Part shown: in pieces, positions 36,654-44,376 of the stretch
How the letters are laid out: every line of letters starts with the position of its first letter
Numbering within the stretch: position 1 is the stretch's first letter
Assembly (NCBI GenBank): GCA_028280785.1
Contig: JANQLF010000014.1
Coordinates: 1 to 45,347, forward strand
Reading direction: 5' to 3'
Source of the DNA: Planctomycetota bacterium
GTDB taxonomy: Bacteria; Planctomycetota; UBA11346
DNA length: 45,347 nt
Program-made: the position numbers and the translations under genes
Notes under the pieces: model-generated
Seen by the model: the letters and a program-made list of their open reading frames with translations, nothing else
What the model was told of the DNA's origin: nothing
Database searches by the model: none

Positions 36654-36814
36654 GAAGCCATCTCAAAATTCTGTCACTTCGTCAGGCTTGCGCTTATTGC
36701 CGCTAGCTGCGTTGTCGCAAGTTTGAAAGAGTACTACTATTCCCGCACTCACGACGCCTTGCCAGCGACAACATCGTCTGCGCCTGACTCGGACATAATT
36801 TTGAGATGCCTTCC
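36653..36814. repeat. 162-bp hairpin element with 23-bp terminal inverted repeats
   Basis: The left end (36653-36675, GGAAGCCATCTCAAAATTCT plus GTC) matches the reverse complement of the right end (36792-36814) at 21 of 23 positions. Inside, GTTGTCGCAAG (36711-36721) pairs with CTTGCCAGCGACAAC (36758-36772) and CGTCAGGC near 36680 pairs with GCCTGAC near 36783. Almost the whole element can fold on itself. No gene fits within it. It resembles a small non-autonomous mobile element or REP-like unit inserted right at the PIG-L stop codon. Confidence 0.8.
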
Positions 36815-36839
36815 CTCGTATGGTTGTTAATCTAAAAAT

Positions 36840-37427
36840 ATGGATCAGCTGATTAACTATGTAAATAGACGTTTAGCTGCGTGGGCCTTTGTGCATTTTT
36901 TCTTTGGGATCTTATCAATCGCCTTTGTTTGGGTATTTGTGCTCTTGGCTTGTACCTATTTCTTTGGTCTGCAAGAGCACGTCTTTATGATTGCCCATAT
37001 TGGCACCGGATTAATCGTCGTTTGGGGAATCATCAAGCATTATCGACGTTGGTCGCCGCGTTTAAATAAATACCGTGATCTCACTTATGATGATAAGGTC
37101 GTCGGTATCGACTATGATAATAAAAGTCTTGGTACAGAATTTATCTCTGATCAGCTCTTGTTTGGTGGGAGCCAGCATCTCTGTCGTGGCCTCGATAAAC
37201 TAATGCGGCGTCTGTATTTCTCTGATCAAGAAAAACGTGAGGCTGGTCAAATAATTTTGCATTTACAACAAAAGGGCACTAAACCACGCTTTCATCCATT
37301 TGAGGACTTTGATCGCATTGTCATTCAAAAATTGATAAACGCCGAAATACTGTGGTATAAAAAAGACGACAATGGTACCGACCTGATTGGTCTTAATCGC
37401 AAGTACGATAGATCGGTATTAATTTAG
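36840..37427 (+). CDS. Small membrane protein of unknown function
   Basis: The 195-residue protein has two hydrophobic helices near the N-terminus (FVHFFFGILSIAFVWVFVLL, about residues 17-36, and HVFMIAHIGTGLIVVWGII). A soluble tail of 130 residues follows (EKREAGQIILHLQQKGTKPR). I do not recognise the family. It starts 25 bases after the hairpin element, without a clear ribosome site. It converges on the DUF6882-like gene; the stops overlap by three bases, so neither has its own terminator in between. Confidence 0.6.
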   Translation: MDQLINYVNRRLAAWAFVHFFFGILSIAFVWVFVLLACTYFFGLQEHVFMIAHIGTGLIVVWGIIKHYRRWSPRLNKYRDLTYDDKVVGIDYDNKSLGTEFISDQLLFGGSQHLCRGLDKLMRRLYFSDQEKREAGQIILHLQQKGTKPRFHPFEDFDRIVIQKLINAEILWYKKDDNGTDLIGLNRKYDRSVLI

Positions 37428-38146
37428 CGACGACGTGATTTGCTACGGCGATGTTTGCGTGTGGTTTTTTCTTGCATCGGTGATGGTGCAACACTGCTAC
37501 GGCGTTTGATGTCCAAGCAATTGCCAACCGTGTCGAAAATTAATTCAGCCGAACCGAGGCTGATTTTCTGTGGCTTCACCAATTCACCGAGCCCGGCCTC
37601 TTCGCAGGCATATTTGAGACTGGCGTAATGGTCAAACTTGATATCTGGCATCAATTTTTCAAAGGCATGCAGAATTAATTCTTCGCTTAAATCCGTATCG
37701 AAGGTGTCTTGTCCGATTTTATTGAGCAAGATATAGGTACGCGTATCGCCTTCAGATTTAAAGCTGTAGAAACAATCGGCCTTGGCAATGTCAGTTGCTA
37801 TACAGGCAAGGGTAAAACCATTGACACTCGTATCTAAAGCACAGCGCTTACGGGTTAAAACCGTGAGTTCCTGTTTAATACCGAGTTTACGTAATTTATT
37901 TGCGGATTTAACTAAGGGTGTTTCTCTGAATTCGGTGTCTGACCAAGCCCAGGTCCATTCGTCGGTTTCGAAAGACTCAGTGCCGATCACGTTAGCAGCG
38001 AAAATTTGATCTGTGTTAAAACGAATCAGTCCTTCAAGACGATTTATTTTAAAAGAATGTTTACCGATGTGTTTGGAAAACGCGAACTGCTTGGCAGCAA
38101 CCGCTATGAGGTTTTTGTCGAGTAAGTTCTGTAGTTTCCCAAGCAT
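37424..38146 (-). CDS. DUF6882-like protein
   Basis: The 240-residue protein resembles DUF6882 domain proteins: VIGTESFETDEWTWAWSD near residue 55, a short helical segment and FTLACIATDIAKADCFY followed by RTYILLN. Function is unknown; the family is often linked to bacterial stress or polymorphic accessory genes. A very basic tail (TTRKHRRSKSRRR) is at the C-terminus and could bind nucleic acid. ATG 38146 is chosen because GGAG lies seven bases before it. The GTG six bases upstream is too close to that site. Confidence 0.6.
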   Translation of the reverse strand: MLGKLQNLLDKNLIAVAAKQFAFSKHIGKHSFKINRLEGLIRFNTDQIFAANVIGTESFETDEWTWAWSDTEFRETPLVKSANKLRKLGIKQELTVLTRKRCALDTSVNGFTLACIATDIAKADCFYSFKSEGDTRTYILLNKIGQDTFDTDLSEELILHAFEKLMPDIKFDHYASLKYACEEAGLGELVKPQKISLGSAELIFDTVGNCLDIKRRSSVAPSPMQEKTTRKHRRSKSRRR

Positions 38147-38292
38147 AGGCACACTCCATTATCGACTATATAGAAGTAGGCTGTTGTGTATGGGTAGCTA
38201 GTGTAGTGAGTCTTAATTCCGTATCATACATCACATAAATCTTGTACAGCAGCGTAGCATTTACTTAGGCAAACATATGTCTGTGACGATGT

Positions 38293-39234
38293 TTACGCAT
38301 TCATACGTATTTCCCAGCAATAATGGATGCGATCGTTGCGAAAATCGTCGGGAATTGTCGATGGCGTAATATCGTTGATCTCAAATTCTTGTTCGAGATC
38401 AGCATCCATTTTAAATTTTCTAAAATTGGTACTGAAATACAGGACACCTGTTTTATTGAGACAACGCATGCATGCTTTAATTAAGGCAGGATGCTCGTTT
38501 TGAATGATAAAATCACCACTGGTATTTTTAGAATTCGAAAATGTTGGAGGATCGCAGACAATAATATCGTACTTAAACGGACTGCTGCCGATGTTACGTA
38601 GTATATCAAGGCAATCACCGCGTTGAATATCATGTATTTCTTCAGAAAAATTATTGAGTGTAAGGTTACGTTTGAACCAATCGAGATAGGTATTGGATAA
38701 ATCGATCGTGCAGATGCTTTTTGCGCCACCTGCAGCAGCATAGCAAGAAAAACTGCCAGTGTAGGCAAAACAATTTAAGACGCGTTTACCTTGAGCCTCT
38801 TCGCGTACACGTTGGCGTAGGGGGCGGTGATCTAAAAATAAACCGAGATCCACATAATCACTCAGGTTTACTTCAAATTTTATACCGCATTCTTCAACAA
38901 TTTTGGTGGCACTGCTGCGCCCATATTTTTCATATTGTTGATGACCACGTTGGCGTTTGCGTTGTTTGAGAAATAAATTGGATTCATTGATTGCGAGCGC
39001 TTCCAGAACGCTGGCGCAGACATCTAAGGTCCACTGGTGTTCCTGTTCTTCGGTTTCATTGCGCTTGCGCTCTAAGGTCCATAGCACCACATCGCCATCA
39101 TACCAATCGATAATTAAGGGTTGGTCGGGTAAATCTTTTTCATAAAGACGATAACAGCTTATGTCGCGGCGGCGGGCCCACTTGCGTAAATGTTTTTGAC
39201 GCTTGCGCAGGCGATTAACTAAGTCTTCAATCAT
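38293..39234 (-). CDS. rlmK: RlmK-like 23S rRNA (guanine-N7) methyltransferase, stand-alone
   Basis: The 313-residue protein matches the C-terminal half of E. coli RlmKL: NRLRKRQKHLRKWARRRDI, CYRLYEKDLPD, LFLDHRPLRQRV, the SAM-binding VLNCFAYTGSFSCYAA, CDPPTFSNS and YFSTNFRKFKMD. That half methylates G2069 of 23S rRNA at N7. The RlmL/THUMP half is absent, so it is a single-domain version. Its start overlaps the stop of murQ by eight bases, so translation is coupled to peptidoglycan recycling genes, an unexpected pairing. Confidence 0.85.
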   Translation of the reverse strand: MIEDLVNRLRKRQKHLRKWARRRDISCYRLYEKDLPDQPLIIDWYDGDVVLWTLERKRNETEEQEHQWTLDVCASVLEALAINESNLFLKQRKRQRGHQQYEKYGRSSATKIVEECGIKFEVNLSDYVDLGLFLDHRPLRQRVREEAQGKRVLNCFAYTGSFSCYAAAGGAKSICTIDLSNTYLDWFKRNLTLNNFSEEIHDIQRGDCLDILRNIGSSPFKYDIIVCDPPTFSNSKNTSGDFIIQNEHPALIKACMRCLNKTGVLYFSTNFRKFKMDADLEQEFEINDITPSTIPDDFRNDRIHYCWEIRMNA

Positions 39235-40132
39235 CGATGCACGGACCTAAGTGACCTTGGTGCTTTTCGAGTAAAGTAATAGCCTGTGTTTCATCGCAGT
39301 TCTGTTTCTGCATAACGATGGCTACTTTGCATTGTCCATCAGCTTCATCGAGTAAGGTAAATGCTGCTTCGCGATCCACATCACAAAGGGTGCTGATAAT
39401 GCGTGCAGCGCGGTCACGCAATTTGGCATTACTGGCTTTAACATCGACCATTAAATTTTGATAAACTCGTCCGCTGCGAATCATCAAGGTCGTTGAAATG
39501 CTATTTAACAATAATTTACATGCGGTGCCTGCCTTCATACGTGTGGAACCGGTAATTAATTCAGCGCCAGTCGGGCAGTAGATCATGTGATCAAGGCCTT
39601 CTGGTTCTTCGACCTGGGCACAGGAAATAAATCCGGTATGCGCATTGCCAAGTTCTTTGGCTATAGCAAAGGCGCCGCGCACATAAGGGGTGGTGCCACC
39701 AGCAGCGATGCCAAGGACGCTGTCTTTTTCCGTTAGTTGTAATTGTTCTAATTCGTTACGCGCACCGTTGGGATCATCTTCCATGCCTTCAGATGAAGTA
39801 CGCAGGCTTTTATCGCCACCGGCAATAATGCCGATAATGCGATCAGGCGCTACGCAAAATGTTGGTGGTGCTTCTGATGCATCGAGGACCCCGAGCCGAC
39901 CAGAGGTGCCTGCACCTAAATAAATTAAACGACCACCACCGATAAAATCTTTTTCAATGGCTGTTATAAATGCAGTGAGTGCGCTTTGAGCCTGCTGAAC
40001 AGCGGTGACAACTTCTTGATCAGCTTGGTGAAATAATGCGAGGCAATCTTCTACACTGGCATCATGAATACCGGCACTGGCTTGATGACGCTGTTCGGTG
40101 TCAATGTGTGAACGATCAGGAGGTAAATTCAT
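39227..40132 (-). CDS. murQ: N-acetylmuramic acid 6-phosphate etherase
   Basis: The 301-residue protein is close to MurQ length and shows the SIS-domain signatures LIYLGAGTSGRLGVLDASEAP (about residues 68-88) and GITTTTPY-equivalent AAGGTTPYVRGA. It also has the GSTRMKAGTACK block near residue 190, and an active-site Glu lies in the first signature. It cleaves the lactyl ether of MurNAc 6-phosphate to GlcNAc 6-phosphate and D-lactate. ATG 40132 is preferred: it overlaps the anmK stop as ATGA and gives the usual N-terminus (TEQRHQAS). It works directly after AnmK, the upstream gene. Confidence 0.93.
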   Translation of the reverse strand: MNLPPDRSHIDTEQRHQASAGIHDASVEDCLALFHQADQEVVTAVQQAQSALTAFITAIEKDFIGGGRLIYLGAGTSGRLGVLDASEAPPTFCVAPDRIIGIIAGGDKSLRTSSEGMEDDPNGARNELEQLQLTEKDSVLGIAAGGTTPYVRGAFAIAKELGNAHTGFISCAQVEEPEGLDHMIYCPTGAELITGSTRMKAGTACKLLLNSISTTLMIRSGRVYQNLMVDVKASNAKLRDRAARIISTLCDVDREAAFTLLDEADGQCKVAIVMQKQNCDETQAITLLEKHQGHLGPCIDD

Positions 40133-41193
40133 GAATAATAAGTCCAGCAACCTGCAATCGGTGCGCGATCAACATGGGTTATTTGTTTTAAAGTAATAGG
40201 AACCTTGTCTTGCGAAAGTGCACCAAGGATGGCCATGGCTATCGCTTCACGCTGTTGGATAGGGATATTAAATTGATCACTGGTGACTGTTTTTATTTCT
40301 TTATTTAAATATTCCATGAGACAGGCATTGGCACAGCCACCGCCAGCGCAAATCAAGACATCGTAATCGGCACATGACTGATAAATGCATTGGGCGATAG
40401 CCCAGCACGCACAGTTGGCTAAATCATAACCAGAAATATCTTGGGCATGGGATCTAATTAAAGCGAGTAATTCATCCCCAGTACCAAGACTGCGCCCAGC
40501 TGATTGATCTTGTAATGCCCGCAATATTTCTGTTGCAATGTTTTGATGCAGAGAGCCTGATTGCGCATGCACGCCGTTTTCATCATAGTCAGCATTAAAG
40601 CATAAGCGGGCAATATAATCTAAAATGTGATTACAGGCGCATAAATCAAAACCATGAATGGCATCGGTGTTTTTCGCAGTCGGTAATTGGGTAATATTAC
40701 AAAAGCCGCCGAGATTAATCACTGCACGTCGTTCGTTATTGCTCTGAAATAAAATATAATCAGCGATGGGGGTCATCGGTGCACCTTCACCACCGCGCGC
40801 GAGATCGGCTGCTCGTAAATCAGAAACCACATCGCAGTGCATTTCTTGGCTGATAATGCTTGGATTTATCAGTTGCCAGCTCAACGGCGCTTGATGAAAA
40901 ATAGTTTGGCCATGCACGGCAATGAGATTAGGCGTCTGAGATCCACAACATGCATTAATAACGGCAACATGGGCGCGACTGAAGTCGGCATTGATTAAGG
41001 CGATTTCAGCACTGTTCATGGCTTCTTGTTCGGCGAGTCGACGCAGTGCGCTAGCGAGCTGTGGATCAAAATCTTGGCTAGCAAAGGACTCCACGCTGCA
41101 TTGCATCTCAAGACCATGGCCATCAATAGCCACAAGAGCAGCGTCAATGCCATCAATACTGGTTCCACTCATGCATCCAACAACGTAGCGCAT
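40129..41193 (-). CDS. anmK: Anhydro-N-acetylmuramic acid kinase
   Basis: The 354-residue protein carries AnmK landmarks: MSGTSIDGIDAALV at the N-terminus, AVHGQTIFHQAP, SDLRAADLARGGEGAPMTPI, NLGGFCNIT and ICAGGGCANACLME. It phosphorylates and opens 1,6-anhydro-MurNAc released from cell-wall turnover to give MurNAc 6-phosphate. The next gene, murQ, uses that product and overlaps by four bases, so two consecutive steps of peptidoglycan recycling are co-translated. The gene is divergent from the diiron-protein gene, with 79 bases between starts. Confidence 0.95.
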   Translation of the reverse strand: MRYVVGCMSGTSIDGIDAALVAIDGHGLEMQCSVESFASQDFDPQLASALRRLAEQEAMNSAEIALINADFSRAHVAVINACCGSQTPNLIAVHGQTIFHQAPLSWQLINPSIISQEMHCDVVSDLRAADLARGGEGAPMTPIADYILFQSNNERRAVINLGGFCNITQLPTAKNTDAIHGFDLCACNHILDYIARLCFNADYDENGVHAQSGSLHQNIATEILRALQDQSAGRSLGTGDELLALIRSHAQDISGYDLANCACWAIAQCIYQSCADYDVLICAGGGCANACLMEYLNKEIKTVTSDQFNIPIQQREAIAMAILGALSQDKVPITLKQITHVDRAPIAGCWTYYS

Positions 41194-41272
41194 AGCTATA
41201 AGTCTAGATTATAAGTGCCGATTTGCGAGTACGGGCATTTGCTGTACGCCATGCTGTCATAGGCTGCTGGCC

Positions 41273-42088
41273 ATGGATGCAGCAGCATTTTTAGAAGATT
41301 TGCGTAACGAGGTGGTCAATCACGCTGGCGTCGGGCATTCGTTGCTGGGACGTATGGAAATTGATCCGCGTGCACGTGAAGATTTTAAAATTTTTGCTGG
41401 CCAGCATTACGCGCTGGTCGGAATGTTTTGTCGCTATCTCGAATTATTGATGATCCGAGCACCGCGTTCACAAGATAAGGTGTGGTTAGCGAAAGTATTA
41501 ATAGATGAGTATGGTGATCGCAGTGATGACTTAGATCATGCAGAGCATTACCAGATTTTCATGAAGGCCTGCGGTTGGGGTGAAAGTGATTACGATCAGA
41601 TAAAATTACATCCAGCAGTTACCGGATTTATCGCTGAGCACTTACGCATCTGTAGTGAAGAACCGTTTTTGGTTGGACTTGGTGCCGTTGGTCCTGGTCA
41701 TGAGTGGGCCATACCGACGATGTTTGATTATTGCATTCGCGGTCTGCGCCATGCTGGTTTTGCTGATAATGAAATTGAATATTTTACGCTGCACTGTGAA
41801 CAGGATATCGATCACGGTAATTGGCTTTATGAGGCATTATTGCGCTTTGCCGATACCGATGAAGCCCAGGAACAAATTCGCAAAGGTTGCTTAATGAGTT
41901 TAGCGGCGCGTGAACAATTCTGGTGGGGTTTATCCGATAAAATAAATACTGGTCGTATGAAAGATCGACATCCCAATTTACAAAGTGCGACAGCTGGCAG
42001 TGAAGATCGCGAACTGTGTTTGGCCGAAATTAAACAACAAATTCATATTACCCATTCTATTCCCGATGTGGTCAAAGGTGTGCAATGA
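41273..42088 (+). CDS. CADD-like heme-oxygenase-fold diiron oxidase/oxygenase
   Basis: The 271-residue protein shows the ligand pattern of heme-oxygenase-like diiron oxidases such as chlamydial CADD: Glu79 (IDEYGD), His89 (DHAEHY), Glu144 (GHEWAIP), then His174, Asp178 and His181 in HCEQDIDH. All six ligands are present at positions close to those in CADD. The TenA and PqqC relatives lack this set. Such enzymes use O2 at two metals to oxidise small molecules. CADD consumes its own Tyr27 to make p-aminobenzoate; here residue 27 is Arg and there is no Tyr before residue 46, so that reaction is unlikely. The stop overlaps the ferrochelatase start by four bases. There is no clear ribosome site. 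Confidence 0.82.
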   Translation: MDAAAFLEDLRNEVVNHAGVGHSLLGRMEIDPRAREDFKIFAGQHYALVGMFCRYLELLMIRAPRSQDKVWLAKVLIDEYGDRSDDLDHAEHYQIFMKACGWGESDYDQIKLHPAVTGFIAEHLRICSEEPFLVGLGAVGPGHEWAIPTMFDYCIRGLRHAGFADNEIEYFTLHCEQDIDHGNWLYEALLRFADTDEAQEQIRKGCLMSLAAREQFWWGLSDKINTGRMKDRHPNLQSATAGSEDRELCLAEIKQQIHITHSIPDVVKGVQ

Positions 42089-43083
42089 GCATAGATTTTA
42101 TTTTATGTATTGGTTTTGGTGGACCGACAAACGAGTGTTGCAAGCGTCGTTGTGACAAAGAAGCCGATTGTCCGTTCGATTCACGGGCGGCTTGTTTTGT
42201 CTCTGGAATTTTAGGCGATAATCCGGCGCGTCAGGCGCGTGTTGATGAAGTGGCTCCGCATTATGAACATTTTGGTGGTACCAGTCCGTATAATCAATTA
42301 ACCGAAGAACAAACGGCTGCTTTAGAAAAACAATTAGCAGACGCTGGTCATAACCTTCCGGTATTTGTTTCCTACCGTCACTGGGCACCGTGGACAACTG
42401 ACGTCCTTAAAGAGATTGCGGCAAAAAATTTAAAAAATGGTTTATTATTAATTATGGCACCGCATCAAAGTTCCGTGTCATGGGATTGGTATATTAAAAC
42501 CGTTGCAGAAGCAGAAGAAGCCTTGGCCGAAGAATTAGGTGATGATGCCTGCCCGCACATTGTACAGGTAGCAAATCCGTGGTGGACGGACACTGGCTAT
42601 ATAGCAGCACTGCGCGGACGTCTTGAAGAATGTTGTGGTGATTGGGATGCGGCGCGCAAAGAATCTGCGGCATTTATATTTACAGCCCATGCCATTCCAA
42701 AAACGATTGAGGATACCAGTCCCTATCGTCAACAAATGCAAGAGACTGCGGCTGCAGCTGCACAGGCCTTTGGCTTAGACAAGCATCATATTGCATTTCA
42801 AAGTGCCCCCGATGACAGCAGCATTCCCTGGTCCAGCCCTGATATCTGTAGTTTAATTAAGGAATTGCACCAGGACGGTGTGAAAGAAGTAGTGCTACAA
42901 GCGGCTGGATTTTTAGTCGACCACATTGAGGTGCTGTATGACCTTGATTTGGAAGCCAAGGAATTGGCGGAATCATTAGGTATGCAATTCCATCGTGCCG
43001 CCTGTGTTCATGCACATGATGACTTTGTTGCATGTCTTGCTGAACGGGTGATCGAAGGTTTGAACGCGGCAGTAGAAGCTTAG
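42085..43083 (+). CDS. hemH: Ferrochelatase with Cys-rich N-terminal insertion
   Basis: The 332-residue protein has ferrochelatase landmarks: FGGP at the N-terminus, HYEHFGGTSPYN near residue 59, FTAHAIPKTI with active-site His202, and GFLVDHIEVLYDLD with Glu282. It would insert Fe2+ into a porphyrin (protoporphyrin or coproporphyrin) in the cytoplasm or at the membrane. The usual N-terminal helix region is replaced or extended by a segment with Cys18, 19, 23, 29 and 37, which could hold an iron-sulfur cluster or zinc. The start overlaps the diiron-protein stop (ATGA), so both are translated together. The overall fit is clear; porphyrin choice is not determined. Confidence 0.88.
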   Translation: MSIDFILCIGFGGPTNECCKRRCDKEADCPFDSRAACFVSGILGDNPARQARVDEVAPHYEHFGGTSPYNQLTEEQTAALEKQLADAGHNLPVFVSYRHWAPWTTDVLKEIAAKNLKNGLLLIMAPHQSSVSWDWYIKTVAEAEEALAEELGDDACPHIVQVANPWWTDTGYIAALRGRLEECCGDWDAARKESAAFIFTAHAIPKTIEDTSPYRQQMQETAAAAAQAFGLDKHHIAFQSAPDDSSIPWSSPDICSLIKELHQDGVKEVVLQAAGFLVDHIEVLYDLDLEAKELAESLGMQFHRAACVHAHDDFVACLAERVIEGLNAAVEA

Positions 43084-43137
43084 CTGCGATTGAAACTGAT
43101 AGAGGATGTCTAAACTGACAAGGTAATTGAGGAGCAA

Positions 43138-44277
43138 ATGGTGCAATCAGAGAAAGCTAGCTACAGTATCAAAAATCCCTATCATGCGAAATTTATTTCA
43201 AGCGAAGAGCTTTGTGATCCTTCGTCTGGTAAAGATACGCGACATATAAAAATTGCCTTACCTGCGAGCGAGTTGCCATACATTGTTGGCGACTCTTTAT
43301 GTGTGATTCCGTGCAATCATCCAGACTTGGTTGACGCCATTATTGCAGCGACGCCTTGTAATGCTGATGACGAAGTTACAGCTCCCAATGGTGCAACATG
43401 TACATTGAAGGAAGCATTATCTGCAGAATGCACGGTCGCTAAGGTGTCTTCAAAATGTTTAAAATGGTATGCAGCGCATATCGCTAATGCAGAATTACAA
43501 GCAATTGCCGAAGACAAAGAGAAGGCCAAGGAATTTATCAGTGGTCGTGATATTTTAGATTTATTACAGGAATATCCGGCAAGTGAATTAAATGCGCAAG
43601 ATCTTGTTGATAAAGTTGGTAAAGCGATTCCACGACTTTACTCCATTGCCTCGAGCCAAAATTATAATGCTGAAATGACTGAGTTAACCATCGCTATGGT
43701 TGAATGGGAAAGTCGTGAGCGCACGCGTTATGGTGTGTGTTCAACCTATCTTGGTCATCGCTGCCACGAAGGTGATGATATTCGTTGCTATATTCATCAC
43801 GCTAAGAAATTTAAATTACCTGAAAATACCGACACCGATATTATTATGGTTGGACCCGGTACCGGCATTGCGCCGTTCCGCGCCTTTATGCAGGATCGCG
43901 TTGCTAGCGAGGCCAAGGGCCGTAATTGGTTATATTTTGGTGATTGGAATGTTGATCATCATTATTATTACAAAGATGAGTGGCAGACCTACCTCGATGC
44001 TGGTCAATTGCAGCATTTAGATGTCGCCTTTTCGCGTGACCAAGAATATAAAATCTACGTTCAGCACTTAATCGAAAAGAACGCCGAAGAAACCTGGAAA
44101 TGGATCGACGGTGGCGCCCATTTTTATGTCTGTGGCGACGCCAATCGCATGGCTAAAGATGTCGATGCCGCCTTACATAAATGCATCGCCGAACAAGGTG
44201 GTAAAGGTGAGGAAGGTGCAGCCGAGTACGTCAAACAAATGACCAAGGATGGTCGTTATCAAAGAGATGTATATTAG
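43138..44277 (+). CDS. CysJ-type FAD/NADPH reductase without flavodoxin domain
   Basis: The 379-residue protein resembles the reductase half of sulfite reductase flavoprotein (CysJ). It has an FAD-binding motif RLYSIAS (166-172), GVCSTYL for the flavin (199-205), the NADPH-binding VGPGTGIAPFRAFMQDR (238-254) and YVCGDANRMAKDV near the C-terminus, ending in aromatic Tyr. The inserted helical domain sits at about residues 60-150. The N-terminal FMN (flavodoxin) domain is absent, so it must pass electrons to a separate carrier or directly to a partner. It follows the ferrochelatase by 54 bases with GAGGAG before the ATG. It may supply electrons to the diiron protein, which is inference. Confidence 0.82.
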   Translation: MVQSEKASYSIKNPYHAKFISSEELCDPSSGKDTRHIKIALPASELPYIVGDSLCVIPCNHPDLVDAIIAATPCNADDEVTAPNGATCTLKEALSAECTVAKVSSKCLKWYAAHIANAELQAIAEDKEKAKEFISGRDILDLLQEYPASELNAQDLVDKVGKAIPRLYSIASSQNYNAEMTELTIAMVEWESRERTRYGVCSTYLGHRCHEGDDIRCYIHHAKKFKLPENTDTDIIMVGPGTGIAPFRAFMQDRVASEAKGRNWLYFGDWNVDHHYYYKDEWQTYLDAGQLQHLDVAFSRDQEYKIYVQHLIEKNAEETWKWIDGGAHFYVCGDANRMAKDVDAALHKCIAEQGGKGEEGAAEYVKQMTKDGRYQRDVY

Positions 44278-44284
44278 ATAGTTC

Positions 44285-44376
44285 TAGCAAACTAGTATGG
44301 GTCTTAGGGTTAGTATCGGTCTTAGATTTTTCCACCAATACTAAGACTTAAGACCAAGACTCATACTATTTTGCTA
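44285..44376. repeat. Palindromic dispersed repeat, family A copy 2
   Basis: The left part TAGCAAACTAGTATGGGTCT (44285-44304) matches the reverse complement of the right end (TAGCAAAATAGTATGAGTCT) at 18 of 20 positions. GTCTTAG/CTAAGAC words lie inside. It is the second copy of the element at 34875-34972. It lies between convergent genes, and its last three bases (CTA) are the reverse-strand stop codon of the hydrolase gene. The fold could serve both transcripts as a terminator-like hairpin. Confidence 0.8.

Noticed and set aside
36487-36726. Open frame running from the PIG-L gene into the hairpin element
   Set aside because: It is out of frame with the PIG-L coding sequence and ends in the repeat without any domain signal.
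34875-36814. CRISPR array or insertion sequence
   Set aside because: The repeats are single palindromes or an inverted pair, not regularly spaced direct repeats, and no transposase is encoded between them.
41273-42088. TenA thiaminase or PqqC
   Set aside because: The HxxxDxxH block with upstream Glu/His ligands fits the diiron branch, and no thiamine or PQQ genes are nearby.
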